Below are positions 25,306 to 34,015 of a stretch of DNA of 40,965 bases, one piece after another. Under the pieces are notes generated by a model, which was given only the letters and a program-made list of their open reading frames with translations, was not told the origin of the DNA and ran no database searches. Positions within the stretch are counted from its first letter, which is position 1. Every line of letters begins with the position of its first letter. The stretch is from Thermodesulfovibrionia bacterium. GTDB lineage: Bacteria > Nitrospirota > Thermodesulfovibrionia > UBA6902. The translations under genes were made by a program, and so were the position numbers. The DNA is taken from positions 1-40,965 of the forward strand of contig CALZJD010000005.1 of NCBI GenBank assembly GCA_945787795.1. Direction: 5' to 3'.

Positions 25306-25312
25306 AGTTGTT

Positions 25313-26791
25313 TTATTTATAAACCGGCAGGTGAAAGGTAAATGTAGTCCCTGAATTCTGCACGCTCGTTACCTCGATAGACGTCCCGTGCAATTCCAGG
25401 ATTTTTTTTGTCACGGCAAGACCCAGCCCTGAATGAGAAGACTTGCCCTTTCTGCTTCTGTCAGTCTGATAGAACCGGTCGAATATGCGGGGAAGTGCAT
25501 GCTCAGGTATGCCGCAGCCTGTATCACTTACCTGTACAGTGATTTTTTCCTGATCATGGTCAGTCAGCACGATGCTGATAGATCCTTCTTCAGGTGTGTA
25601 ACGAAGCGCATTGTCCAGCAGGTTTTCCATGACCCGCTCGATCATCGCTATATCAGCATAGGCAAACGGTATTTCCTTTCCGATATTTGTCACGATGTTG
25701 ATCTTCCGTTCCCTGGCGGTTAACGCAAATTTCTGTACGATATCCTGTACCAGCTCACTCAGGCTGAACGGTTCTGCATGTACGACCATGTCATCTGCCT
25801 CAAGTTTGGCAAGTTCAAAAAGATCACTGATTAATTTGCTGAGACGCTCACAATGGCTGACCGCTATTTTTAGATAGTTTCTCCGCTCCTCTGATGACAG
25901 GCTCTCATCTTTTAACAGAAGGGTCTCAATATATCCCTGCATGGTTGCCAGAGGCGTCCGCAGGTCATGTGATACATTTGCTACCAGCTCACGTCTCATT
26001 GCGTCAGACTTCTCCAGTTTATCCATCTGGGAGTTGATTCTTTCTGTCATTTGCCAGAATGTCAGGCCGAGCCTGTCTATTTCATCATGCATGCTCTCAT
26101 GGCCGCTTAACGGTAGATGATGTTCCTGCAGAGGCATGCCGCTTTCATATTTTTCCATAACAGCTGCAAGGCGTTTTAACCGCCGTGTCAGAAATGCAAA
26201 GATAATCAATCCGGCTATCAATGCAACGATAAGGCTTATCGCTATTACCCGGATACTGAGCTGGAGAATATAACTCCCCTGGATTTTCTGAATGATAGTG
26301 TCATATGTCTCACCACCCAGAATTACGTACAGATATCCTTCAAGTCTGTCTTCCGGTTTAATAGGAGCAGCAGTAAAAACCTTTTTCCCGTTTGCATCCC
26401 GCGGATCATCGCCGAGCAGAGGCAGGGGAACCTGCCCGCTGATCATTTGTTTTACAGGCACAAGATCAACTCTCTTACGTTTTACCCTGCCGGGCTCTGC
26501 AGAAAAAGCAAGGATGCTGCCCTCGCGGTCAAGGAGGTAAATCTCAATACTTGGATTTATCACCATGAGCATATGAAATATTTCCTTGAGAGCTTCCTGA
26601 TTGACCTGATTGTCCTGCAGAATAATTTGTTCAGCTACGATGAGACCGGCAAGTTCCCGGTTGAGCTTCTGGTTAACTTCCTGCTGATATTGCTCGGTTG
26701 CATAAACGCTGATAATAATAAAAGAGACCCCTATTAAAAAAAATAATCCGAGCAGCACAAGGGCCAGTTTTGCATACAGTGATCTCAGCAT
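25313..26791 (-). CDS. Two-component sensor histidine kinase
   Basis: 492 residues. Transmembrane segments at about 9-30 and 178-201 flank a periplasmic sensor region. A HAMP linker follows, then the HisKA domain with phospho-acceptor His275 in V-S-H-D-L-R-T-P-L. The ATPase domain has E-N-L-L-D-N-A-L-R-Y-T (N box), D-T-G-C-G-I-P (G1) and S-G-L-G-L-A-V (G2). The signal sensed is unknown. Its ATG overlaps the regulator's TGA by one base, so the pair is co-translated. The hexamer array begins right after its stop codon. Confidence 0.93.
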   Translation of the reverse strand: MLRSLYAKLALVLLGLFFLIGVSFIIISVYATEQYQQEVNQKLNRELAGLIVAEQIILQDNQVNQEALKEIFHMLMVINPSIEIYLLDREGSILAFSAEPGRVKRKRVDLVPVKQMISGQVPLPLLGDDPRDANGKKVFTAAPIKPEDRLEGYLYVILGGETYDTIIQKIQGSYILQLSIRVIAISLIVALIAGLIIFAFLTRRLKRLAAVMEKYESGMPLQEHHLPLSGHESMHDEIDRLGLTFWQMTERINSQMDKLEKSDAMRRELVANVSHDLRTPLATMQGYIETLLLKDESLSSEERRNYLKIAVSHCERLSKLISDLFELAKLEADDMVVHAEPFSLSELVQDIVQKFALTARERKINIVTNIGKEIPFAYADIAMIERVMENLLDNALRYTPEEGSISIVLTDHDQEKITVQVSDTGCGIPEHALPRIFDRFYQTDRSRKGKSSHSGLGLAVTKKILELHGTSIEVTSVQNSGTTFTFHLPVYK

Positions 26792-27507
26792 CAGTCACCT
26801 TCCCGGCTGAAGTCGGCAAATTTATATCCAACTCCCCAGACCGTGAGGATATAGCGCGGCTGGGCCGGGTTTTCTTCTATCTTGGAACGAAGGCGGTTAA
26901 TATGAGAGTTGACGGTATGCTCATACCCTTCATGACTGTATCCCCACACCAGGTCCAGTAATTGCGACCGTGTATAGACCCGTCCCGGATGCTGTGCAAA
27001 ATGTAACAGCAGGTCAAATTCCTTCATCGTTACATCAATCGGTTTGCCATCAAGCGTCACACTCCGCTTTTCAATGTCTATTTCCATATCCCCTGCAAGG
27101 ATATTATCAGGCACCTCTTCAGTTTCATGATTCTTCATCTTGTCCACCCGCCGGATTATTGCTTTTACTCTTGCCATAAGTTCCATAATGCTGAACGGTT
27201 TTGTCACGTAATCATCAGCCCCGATTTCAAGACCGATGACACGGTCCATTTCAGAGGATTTTGAAGTCAGCATCAATATGGGAACATAGGAGGATTTACT
27301 GCGCAGGCGTTTGCAGATTTCAAGGCCGTCAAGACCGGGCAGCATAAGGTCCAGAATGATAAGGTCATACTGGTCAGCTTCTGCCTTTGCAACACCAGAG
27401 ACACCATCAAGCGCAATGTCAACGATAAATGAAAGATCCCTCAGGTGCAGCTCAAGCAGTTGGGCGAGTTCCCTGTTGTCTTCGATGATCAGAATACTTT
27501 TTCCCAT
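26791..27507 (-). CDS. OmpR/PhoB-family response regulator
   Basis: 238 residues. The receiver domain (1 to about 120) has the acidic pair E9/D10, phospho-acceptor Asp53 in I-L-D-L-M-L-P-G, Thr81 and Lys103. A winged-helix DNA-binding domain follows at about 140-235, ending V-W-G-V-G-Y-K-F. It is the partner of the downstream kinase. The family binds tandem hexamers spaced 11 bp apart, so the TTGAAC array at 25,133-25,305 is the obvious candidate target, with the spondin-Msr operon as the regulated unit (inference). Confidence 0.93.
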   Translation of the reverse strand: MGKSILIIEDNRELAQLLELHLRDLSFIVDIALDGVSGVAKAEADQYDLIILDLMLPGLDGLEICKRLRSKSSYVPILMLTSKSSEMDRVIGLEIGADDYVTKPFSIMELMARVKAIIRRVDKMKNHETEEVPDNILAGDMEIDIEKRSVTLDGKPIDVTMKEFDLLLHFAQHPGRVYTRSQLLDLVWGYSHEGYEHTVNSHINRLRSKIEENPAQPRYILTVWGVGYKFADFSREGD

Positions 27508-27590
27508 AGTAACAGACCTGTATCCTGTTTATATTACAATTTTATTATAATCATCAATTATCACAGAAAAGTCACGAAATAGAAATGTAA

Positions 27591-27610
27591 GGGCACGTAG
27601 CAACGTGCCC
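27591..27610. terminator. GGGCACGT / ACGTGCCC hairpin
   Basis: Perfect 8-bp stem with a 4-base loop in the gap between the response regulator and the guanidino hydrolase gene, 8 bp after the latter's stop. On the minus strand it is followed by TTACATTT rather than a full U-tract. It could be a weak terminator or a copy of a dispersed hairpin repeat. Confidence 0.45.
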
Positions 27611-27617
27611 CTACGGG

Positions 27618-28418
27618 TTAGATCTGCAGCGTCAGGCATTTTGCGCTTCCCCCTGCCTTGATGAATTCCGAGAGGTTGGTTTCATGAATGCGGAATCCAC
27701 GATTAGTCAACAGCTTTACTGTCTCAGGGCAGCGATAATGCATGATGATATCTTTTCCAATAACTATGGCGTTGCAGACAAACCTGTTTGCTTCGTTTTT
27801 CGGTACAGGAATGGGATCAGGAATATTTTCTTCTATGACTTTCTGTCCGTACCTGTCAAACGCAGGGGGATAATACAGTACGGTTTTTGATGAGACAGGC
27901 GCGAAACAGGTATCAAGATGATAATATCTTTTCTTTGCAAGCTCAAGAGAAAGGACCTGTACCCCCAGTGTTTCTGCAATCAGGCTATGCGCCCTGATGT
28001 CTGATCTGAAGCGGTAAGCTGCAAAGAGTGTATTACCGACAAACAGGGCATCACCTGCTCCCTCAAAAAAAATATCAGGTGGCATTTCTATTACATTCAA
28101 TCCCTGCTTCTCAAACCATTTCCTGAAATGTTTTGCTTCTGCTTCACGTTCTTTATGTCGAAACCGGGAAAGAAAAACCCTGTTATGCACGGGCAAGCCT
28201 GCATTGGCCGTAAAAACCATATCAGGGAGCCCCTTCTCAGGCTTAATGAGATCGATCTCACAGTTTAATCCTGTAAGAATATCAAACAGGTTTTTCCACT
28301 GGCGGTCTGCCCTGGCAGGATCGCTTGGCCGGGTGAGCTTCATCCAGGGATTGATGACATACCGGATTGCGTATTGGTCCGGCGGACACATAAGGAGCTT
28401 TACTTTTTGATTATTCAT
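27618..28418 (-). CDS. Arginine dihydrolase-like guanidino-group hydrolase (DDAH/ArgZ N-terminal type)
   Basis: 266 residues from the ATG at 28,418, the start nearest the conserved C-P-P-D segment; an earlier ATG at 28,487 overlaps the upstream gene. It belongs to the guanidine-modifying beta/alpha propeller superfamily. Catalytic candidates are Glu119 in F-F-E-G-A-G-D, His167 in Y-Y-H-L-D-T and Cys261 in G-G-S-A-K-C. An Asn at residue 72 (V-F-T-A-N-A-G) corresponds, as I recall, to the residue tied to dihydrolase activity in cyanobacterial ArgZ. Its neighbour matches the C-terminal half of ArgZ/AgrE, so arginine to ornithine plus ammonia and CO2 is the most likely reaction. Dimethylarginine hydrolase is the alternative. 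Confidence 0.8.
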   Translation of the reverse strand: MNNQKVKLLMCPPDQYAIRYVINPWMKLTRPSDPARADRQWKNLFDILTGLNCEIDLIKPEKGLPDMVFTANAGLPVHNRVFLSRFRHKEREAEAKHFRKWFEKQGLNVIEMPPDIFFEGAGDALFVGNTLFAAYRFRSDIRAHSLIAETLGVQVLSLELAKKRYYHLDTCFAPVSSKTVLYYPPAFDRYGQKVIEENIPDPIPVPKNEANRFVCNAIVIGKDIIMHYRCPETVKLLTNRGFRIHETNLSEFIKAGGSAKCLTLQI

Positions 28419-28422
28419 GAGA

Positions 28423-29646
28423 TCAAACTTTTGATGTAACCAGCATGCGGGAGAGTTCACGCAGGAAAAGCTCGGCATCTGTGACAACTCCTGCGGCCTG
28501 AAAGCTTCCCCTGTCTATGAGTTTGGTAACGACTGAAGGGTTTATATCGACACACACGACGTTAACCGATGCCGGTAGAAGATTGCCAACCGCAATGGAA
28601 TGTAATGTGGTTGCTATCATTAAAACAAAGCCAACGCCCTTTAATCGCTTACGCATCGCCTGCTGTGCCTCAATTACATCAGTAATGACTTCAGGAAGAG
28701 GTCCGTCATCACGGATCGAACCTGCGAGGATAAAAGGGATTCTGTTTTTGACACATGTATACATGACGCCGCTCTTTAAAATTCCCCTGTTAACTGCTTT
28801 GCGGATACCGCCTGCCTTCCGGATTGTATTAATTGCCCGTACATGGTGGCCATGGCCCCCTTCAGCGCTTTGACCGCGATTCAGGTAAATACCCAAGGAA
28901 GTTTTATACAGGGCATACTCAATATCATGGACCGCGAGGGCGTTGCCGGCAAACAACAGGTTTATGAACCCTTTTTTCAGCAATTTCTCGAGATACACCC
29001 CGGCATCTGTGTGTACAATGGCCGGACCGCCAACCAGCAGTATTTTTTCACCTTTCTTCTTTGCCTGTTTCATGCGGAAGGCTATCTCCTGGATGACTAT
29101 CTCCTTGGGTTTTTCAGGAGAAACCCGGCTCCGCATAAATTGAAATTCATCTTTTTCTTTTTGCTGCGTCTGAGGTATAACACGAATCCCTTCATCTCCC
29201 ACAACCACGAAATCACCTTTCCTGATATCAGCCATGGGCGCTGTTGCGGCCCGCTTATGTTTCAAATCAACAATAATAGCACAGTCCATTTCAGGCCTGC
29301 CAACAGGTATCCACCTTTTGCCAACCAGAATATCTGTTTTCAAATTTGTTGTGGAATAAAAATTATCAGGCAACATACCGTTTCGTGTCGCCCTGACAAG
29401 CACAACCTCATGCGCTTTCTCTATCTCAATGCCCTGTCTCTTTATACGCATCATGATACGTTTTAAAAGTTCAGGGCTTGAAGCAGAAACCTTTATCAGG
29501 GCTTTTGAGGGATTTTGTCTGGTTCTGCCGATCTCGATTTCTTCAATCGAAAAATCTCCGCCCAGCTCTGTAATCTCATCCAGTACCTTGGGCAGGGTCA
29601 GGGAGTCAATAATATGTCCGGATAATATGACTGTCTCAGAAATCAT
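28423..29646 (-). CDS. TIGR00300-type LOR/SDH protein, probable ornithine cyclodeaminase
   Basis: 407 residues covering the whole TIGR00300 family. The N-terminal LOR/SDH conserved region (V-I-L-S-G-H-I-I-D-S-L, D-F-S-I-E-E-I-E-I-G) is followed by a nucleotide-binding half with L-L-V-G-G-P-A-I-V-H-T, F-A-G-N-A-L-A-V-H-D-I-E and N-R-G-Q-S-A-E-G-G-H-G-H-H. In cyanobacterial AgrE/ArgZ this domain, fused behind the hydrolase, converts ornithine to proline with loss of ammonia. Here it is a separate gene ending 5 bp before the hydrolase start, so the two are likely made together. Confidence 0.82.
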   Translation of the reverse strand: MISETVILSGHIIDSLTLPKVLDEITELGGDFSIEEIEIGRTRQNPSKALIKVSASSPELLKRIMMRIKRQGIEIEKAHEVVLVRATRNGMLPDNFYSTTNLKTDILVGKRWIPVGRPEMDCAIIVDLKHKRAATAPMADIRKGDFVVVGDEGIRVIPQTQQKEKDEFQFMRSRVSPEKPKEIVIQEIAFRMKQAKKKGEKILLVGGPAIVHTDAGVYLEKLLKKGFINLLFAGNALAVHDIEYALYKTSLGIYLNRGQSAEGGHGHHVRAINTIRKAGGIRKAVNRGILKSGVMYTCVKNRIPFILAGSIRDDGPLPEVITDVIEAQQAMRKRLKGVGFVLMIATTLHSIAVGNLLPASVNVVCVDINPSVVTKLIDRGSFQAAGVVTDAELFLRELSRMLVTSKV

Positions 29647-29731
29647 TTAGACCTCTTATGCGTTTTCATAAAAACCAAACCATGATAGAACCTATCTCAA
29701 AATCTAAGTTTATCCTAAATAAGGCAACTGT

Positions 29732-29799
29732 TGTCATTCCCGCAAGCGAAGCGCGACGGGAATCAAACGTGTAAGATTCTGGACAAGCCAGAATGACAG
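29732..29799. repeat. REP-like palindromic repeat element
   Basis: Starts TGTCATTCCCGC and ends CCAGAATGACAG. Two internal hairpins are visible: ATTCCCG with CGGGAAT, and ATTCTGG with CCAGAAT. It sits in the 324-bp divergent gap between the TIGR00300 gene and putA, which otherwise shows no gene. Confidence 0.65.
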
Positions 29800-29970
29800 G
29801 AGTTTCTTCAGAGATGACAGGACATATCAGCTGATAAAAGTGTAACCCCGGCTTTCTGCCAGCAGATAAATTTTATCATATTGCTGCTGAATAATTTCGA
29901 TTTTTTCGTTATCTCTTGATATACTTTTTAATATTGAACAAAACATCTATTTTCAGATAAAGAATACAAC

Positions 29971-32910
29971 ATGTTAGAAAACAGGATTCAGGACATAGGG
30001 GCCGAGATATTTTCCTTAGTGAAGGGTGAAGTCCCCTCTGTTTTTGATAAGAAGAAATGGACAGGCGAGCTCATGGAGTGGGCAATGAAGGATGATGATT
30101 TTAAGGTCCAGCTCCTGAGGTTTATTGATGTATTGCCGTCACTGCAATCTGATGCACTTGTCGTAAGAGTGCTGAAAGAATATTTTGCAGATGAAAAAAT
30201 AACCCCGATGCTTCTCAAGTGGGGCATTAAAGGCCTTTCTGAAAAAGGACTGCTCCCGAAAATCGCAGGAAAAGTAATACATGCTAACGTGGAAGCGCTT
30301 GCAAAACAGTTTATTGCAGGCAAAGATCCAGAGGCGGCGATACCGGTTCTTCATGCACTAAGAAATCAAGGGTATGCAGTGGCTGTTGATCTTTTAGGCG
30401 AAGTTGTCCTCAGTGAAAGAGAAGCCGGCGCATACACTGCAAGATATATGGAACTTCTGGATTTTCTCGAAGGGGAAGTTGCCACGTGGGAGCAGACCCC
30501 TGTTCTGGACATGGACCACAGCGGCCCCATTCCCGGACAGAATATCTCCATTAAAGTATCCTCTCTTTATTCACAGCTTGATCCGATTGATTGGGATGGT
30601 TCAATAGAAGAGGTCAGGAAAGCCCTGAGACCGGTGTTTGACAGGGCACAGGCAACCGGAGCATCCATAACACTGGACATGGAGCATTACCATATTAAGG
30701 ACCTTACCATTGCGATATTTAAGAGTATCATGGAGGAGTATAAGGACTATCAGCATGCAGGCATTGCCCTGCAGACATATTTACATGATACCGGGAAAGA
30801 CGTTAATGATCTTATAACATGGACAAAAAAGAACAGGACACGGATATCAATCCGTTTGGTGAAAGGCGCATACTGGGATTATGAAACAGTCATAAGCAAA
30901 GACCGGGGATGGCCCCTTCCTGTGTTTTTAAATAAAGCAGAAACTGACCTGAGCTATGAAGAACTCACAAAGGTGCTTCTGGATAATACGGAATACATCA
31001 GGCCTGCCCTTGCTACACATAATATCAGAAGTATCAGCAACGCGATTGCACATGCTGATACACTGGGTCTGCCGAAAAATGCATATGAGTTCCAGGTGCT
31101 CTATGGCATGGCTGAACCGATACGGGCAGCCCTGCAGAAAATGGGCCATCGGGTCAGGGTGTATGCTGCAGTGGGCGAATTAATCCCTGGAATGGCCTAT
31201 CTGGTAAGAAGACTCCTTGAGAACATCTCCAACGAGTCATTTCTCAGGAAGTCATTTGTTGAAAACATGACAGTCGGTGAACTGATACAGGCTCCTCAGG
31301 CAGTAACTGACAGACCGGATGAAGAACCTCAGGACATCGATACGTTCAGAAACGAGCCCTTCACGGATTTTTCAAAACAGGAAAACAGGGAGGAAATGCA
31401 AAAGGCATTAACAAAGGTAAAAAAGCATTTTGGTTATGCGTATCCTCTCTATGCAGGGGGAAAAGAACTGCGAACCGATAGTATGATTGTCTCGAAAAAT
31501 CCAGCGAAACCTGATGAGATTATAGGATCAGTTTGTTCGTCAACAAGGGAAATTGCTCAACAGGCCCTTGAAGAAGCCGGATCAGCACAGGAAGCCTGGA
31601 GAAATACTCCGGCTGAGGAACGTGCCGGGTTATTATTCAGGGCAGCTGAAGAGATGCGGAATAACAGATTTGATTTGTCAGCGCTTGAAGTATTTGAAGT
31701 TGGAAAGACATGGCCGGAAGCTGATGCTGATGTGGCAGAGGCAATAGACTTTCTTGAATATTATGGCCAGGAGATGATAAGACTCGGCACCACCCGCCAC
31801 CTTGGACATTATCCGGGCGAGTACAATGAGTACTGTTATGAGCCCAGGGGCATTGGTGTGGTCATTTCTCCATGGAATTTTCCGATCGCCATACCAACGG
31901 GTATGATTGCAGCAGGGATTGTAGCCGGCAACTGTGTTCTGTTTAAGCCCTCGGGATTGTCACCTGTTTCAGGGTTTAAGATCATGGAGATATTCAGGCG
32001 TTCCGGATTGCCGCAGGGAATATTACAGTTTCTGCCAGGCCCGGGCGTTGAGGTCGGTGAGTATCTCGTCAGTCATCCGGATACAGACTTTATTGCGTTT
32101 ACCGGATCAAAGGATGTGGGATTAGGAATCGTCAGACATGCGGGTGAAGTAAGGTCAGGACAAAGAAATGTAAAAAAGGTCATAGCAGAAATGGGAGGGA
32201 AAAACGCCATCATTGTTGATGAAACAGCTGATATTGATGAGGCTGTTAAAGGTGTGCTGGGATCTGCGCTTGGATTTCAGGGTCAGAAATGCTCGGCCTG
32301 TTCCCGGGTGATCGTTGTCGGTGACATGTACAGCCGGTTTTGTGAACGGCTTAAAGAAGCAATGGAGAGCATACGCATAGGCCCTCCGGAAGATCCGTCC
32401 AATGTTATGGGGCCTGTAGTTGATAAGGCGGCACAGGACAAGATCAGCGCCTATATTGAACTTGGCAAAAGCAAAGAACAAACCCTTCTGTTAAGAAAGG
32501 TTGAGGAAGAGGGGTATTTCTGCGGGCCTGTTATCTTCACTGACGTTCATCCTGACTCCAAAATTGCACAGGATGAAATATTTGGCCCTGTACTCAGCGT
32601 GATGAATGTTAAGGATATTGATGAAGCTTTAGCAGTGGCCAATAATACCATCTATGCATTAACAGGCGGATTGTACTCGAGGAGTCCATCCAATATCACA
32701 AAGGTAAAAAATGAACTGAGGGCAGGGAATGTATACATAAACAGGAAGATCACGGGCGCCATGGTCGGGAGACAGCCATTTGGCGGGTTCGGCATGTCCG
32801 GTGTTGGTTCCAAGGCAGGCGGACCGGATTATCTCCTTCAATTTATGAATCCCAAAAGTATAAGCGAAAACACGATGAGAAAGGGGTTTACACCGGAACA
32901 GCATTCGTAG
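29971..32910 (+). CDS. putA: Bifunctional proline dehydrogenase / L-glutamate gamma-semialdehyde dehydrogenase
   Basis: 979 residues. The proline dehydrogenase barrel spans about 120-430 with L-D-M-E-H-Y, R-L-V-K-G-A-Y-W-D, A-T-H-N and Y-A-A-V-G-E-L-I-P-G-M-A-Y-L-V-R-R-L, the FAD and substrate contacts. The aldehyde dehydrogenase domain spans about 480-965 with P-W-N-F-P, E-M-G-G-K-N-A-I and the catalytic Cys in F-Q-G-Q-K-C-S-A. There is no N-terminal ribbon-helix-helix DNA-binding domain, so it should be purely catalytic. It oxidises proline to glutamate in two channelled steps. Its divergence from the arginine dihydrolase-like and cyclodeaminase-like genes supports a joint arginine-to-glutamate pathway. 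Confidence 0.95.
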   Translation: MLENRIQDIGAEIFSLVKGEVPSVFDKKKWTGELMEWAMKDDDFKVQLLRFIDVLPSLQSDALVVRVLKEYFADEKITPMLLKWGIKGLSEKGLLPKIAGKVIHANVEALAKQFIAGKDPEAAIPVLHALRNQGYAVAVDLLGEVVLSEREAGAYTARYMELLDFLEGEVATWEQTPVLDMDHSGPIPGQNISIKVSSLYSQLDPIDWDGSIEEVRKALRPVFDRAQATGASITLDMEHYHIKDLTIAIFKSIMEEYKDYQHAGIALQTYLHDTGKDVNDLITWTKKNRTRISIRLVKGAYWDYETVISKDRGWPLPVFLNKAETDLSYEELTKVLLDNTEYIRPALATHNIRSISNAIAHADTLGLPKNAYEFQVLYGMAEPIRAALQKMGHRVRVYAAVGELIPGMAYLVRRLLENISNESFLRKSFVENMTVGELIQAPQAVTDRPDEEPQDIDTFRNEPFTDFSKQENREEMQKALTKVKKHFGYAYPLYAGGKELRTDSMIVSKNPAKPDEIIGSVCSSTREIAQQALEEAGSAQEAWRNTPAEERAGLLFRAAEEMRNNRFDLSALEVFEVGKTWPEADADVAEAIDFLEYYGQEMIRLGTTRHLGHYPGEYNEYCYEPRGIGVVISPWNFPIAIPTGMIAAGIVAGNCVLFKPSGLSPVSGFKIMEIFRRSGLPQGILQFLPGPGVEVGEYLVSHPDTDFIAFTGSKDVGLGIVRHAGEVRSGQRNVKKVIAEMGGKNAIIVDETADIDEAVKGVLGSALGFQGQKCSACSRVIVVGDMYSRFCERLKEAMESIRIGPPEDPSNVMGPVVDKAAQDKISAYIELGKSKEQTLLLRKVEEEGYFCGPVIFTDVHPDSKIAQDEIFGPVLSVMNVKDIDEALAVANNTIYALTGGLYSRSPSNITKVKNELRAGNVYINRKITGAMVGRQPFGGFGMSGVGSKAGGPDYLLQFMNPKSISENTMRKGFTPEQHS

Positions 32911-32942
32911 GGGTTTGATGAATCAAACCCGTCAACGCATGA

Positions 32943-33056
32943 TGGAAATCTTTTGTTATAATCAGAGGGGTACCTGAAGGCATGCCTTCATTTGAAGGTG
33001 AAATAACTGTAGAAGAAAGGGAACTGATCATACAATACATGAAAGGTTTAAGGTGA
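32943..33056 (+). pseudogene. C-terminal remnant of a cytochrome c domain
   Basis: 37 codons read V-P-E-G-M-P-S-F-E-G, then V-E-E-R-E-L-I-I-Q-Y-M-K-G-L and a stop at 33,054-33,056. This is the typical end of a class I cytochrome c, with Met as axial ligand in G-M-P and a closing helix. No C-x-x-C-H heme site precedes it; a stop lies at 32,940. It seems to be the tail of a deleted cytochrome c gene, left in place just before heme O synthase. Confidence 0.6.
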
Positions 33057-33058
33057 GC

Positions 33059-33988
33059 ATGGATTCTATTGATAAGATATATGGATACAGATCGTACGAC
33101 ACGCATAAGGCATTAAAACAAAAGGCTGATGTTCTAAAAGTGTACAGTCAATTGTGCAAGGTAAGGATATCCACGTTTGCTGCACTTTCTGCTTTAACAG
33201 GCAGTATCCTTGTATCAGGAGACATAACATCTGCAATGCTTATTACGATGGCGGGAGTATTCTTTCTGGCCTGTGGTGCCGGCTCACTCAATCAATACCA
33301 GGAGAAAGATATAGATGCCATGATGATCCGAACACAATCCAGGCCGATCCCGGCAGGGGAAATAAAGGCGTCTCATGCAATACATATGACGGGTGTCTTC
33401 TTTACCATTGGTTTCTCAACACTTGCTGTAATGGAAAATTTCCTCCTCATGGGTCTCGGGCTGTTCGCTCTTGTCTGGTACAACCTTGTTTACACAAACC
33501 TTAAACAGGTGACCGCCTTTGCTGCTGTTCCAGGAGCAATCGTAGGTGCCATCCCTCCTGCCATGGGATGGGTTGCAGGAGGAGGCAGTCTGTATGACCA
33601 CGCATTACTGCCAATATGTTTATTTTTCTTTATGTGGCAGGTCCCTCACTTCTGGTTTTTGTTATTTTCCCATGAAGAGGACTATAAAACGTCTGATTTC
33701 CCTGCATTAGTAAAGATATTTAACAGGGATCAATTTGGCAGGATAGCGAGCATATGGACGATGGCAACGGCAGTGGCATTGTTTTTAATCCCTTTATTCG
33801 GAATTATGCTCTCTGATATTGCACTGTTGCTGCTGGGCATTGCATCAGTGTGGCTTGTATGGCGTGGATCATCTCTTGTGCATAGGACAAATGAAGGCGA
33901 TGCCTGCCATGCAGCATTTAAAAGTATGAATATGTATATATTATTTGTTATGGCTGTTCTCAATATCGAAAGATTATTTAACCTGTAA
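33059..33988 (+). CDS. ctaB: Protoheme IX farnesyltransferase (heme O synthase)
   Basis: About 309 residues with seven or more hydrophobic segments, of the UbiA prenyltransferase superfamily. The first Asp-rich motif is N-Q-Y-Q-E-K-D-I-D-A-M-M-I-R-T and is followed by Q-S-R-P-I-P, the heme O synthase form. A later motif, H-E-E-D-Y-K-T-S-D-F-P, is also typical. It attaches farnesyl to heme b to make heme O for a heme-copper oxidase. No oxidase subunit is in the window apart from the cytochrome c remnant just upstream. The start is ATG 33,059 or GTG 33,053; the latter overlaps the remnant's stop. Confidence 0.9.
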   Translation: MDSIDKIYGYRSYDTHKALKQKADVLKVYSQLCKVRISTFAALSALTGSILVSGDITSAMLITMAGVFFLACGAGSLNQYQEKDIDAMMIRTQSRPIPAGEIKASHAIHMTGVFFTIGFSTLAVMENFLLMGLGLFALVWYNLVYTNLKQVTAFAAVPGAIVGAIPPAMGWVAGGGSLYDHALLPICLFFFMWQVPHFWFLLFSHEEDYKTSDFPALVKIFNRDQFGRIASIWTMATAVALFLIPLFGIMLSDIALLLLGIASVWLVWRGSSLVHRTNEGDACHAAFKSMNMYILFVMAVLNIERLFNL

Positions 33989-34015
33989 TCAAGAAAGAAG
34001 CCATCTGAAGAATAG

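Noticed and set aside
28843-29466. 207-codon plus-strand frame opposite the TIGR00300 gene
   Set aside because: Entirely antisense to a conserved family member over its full length, with no recognisable motif.
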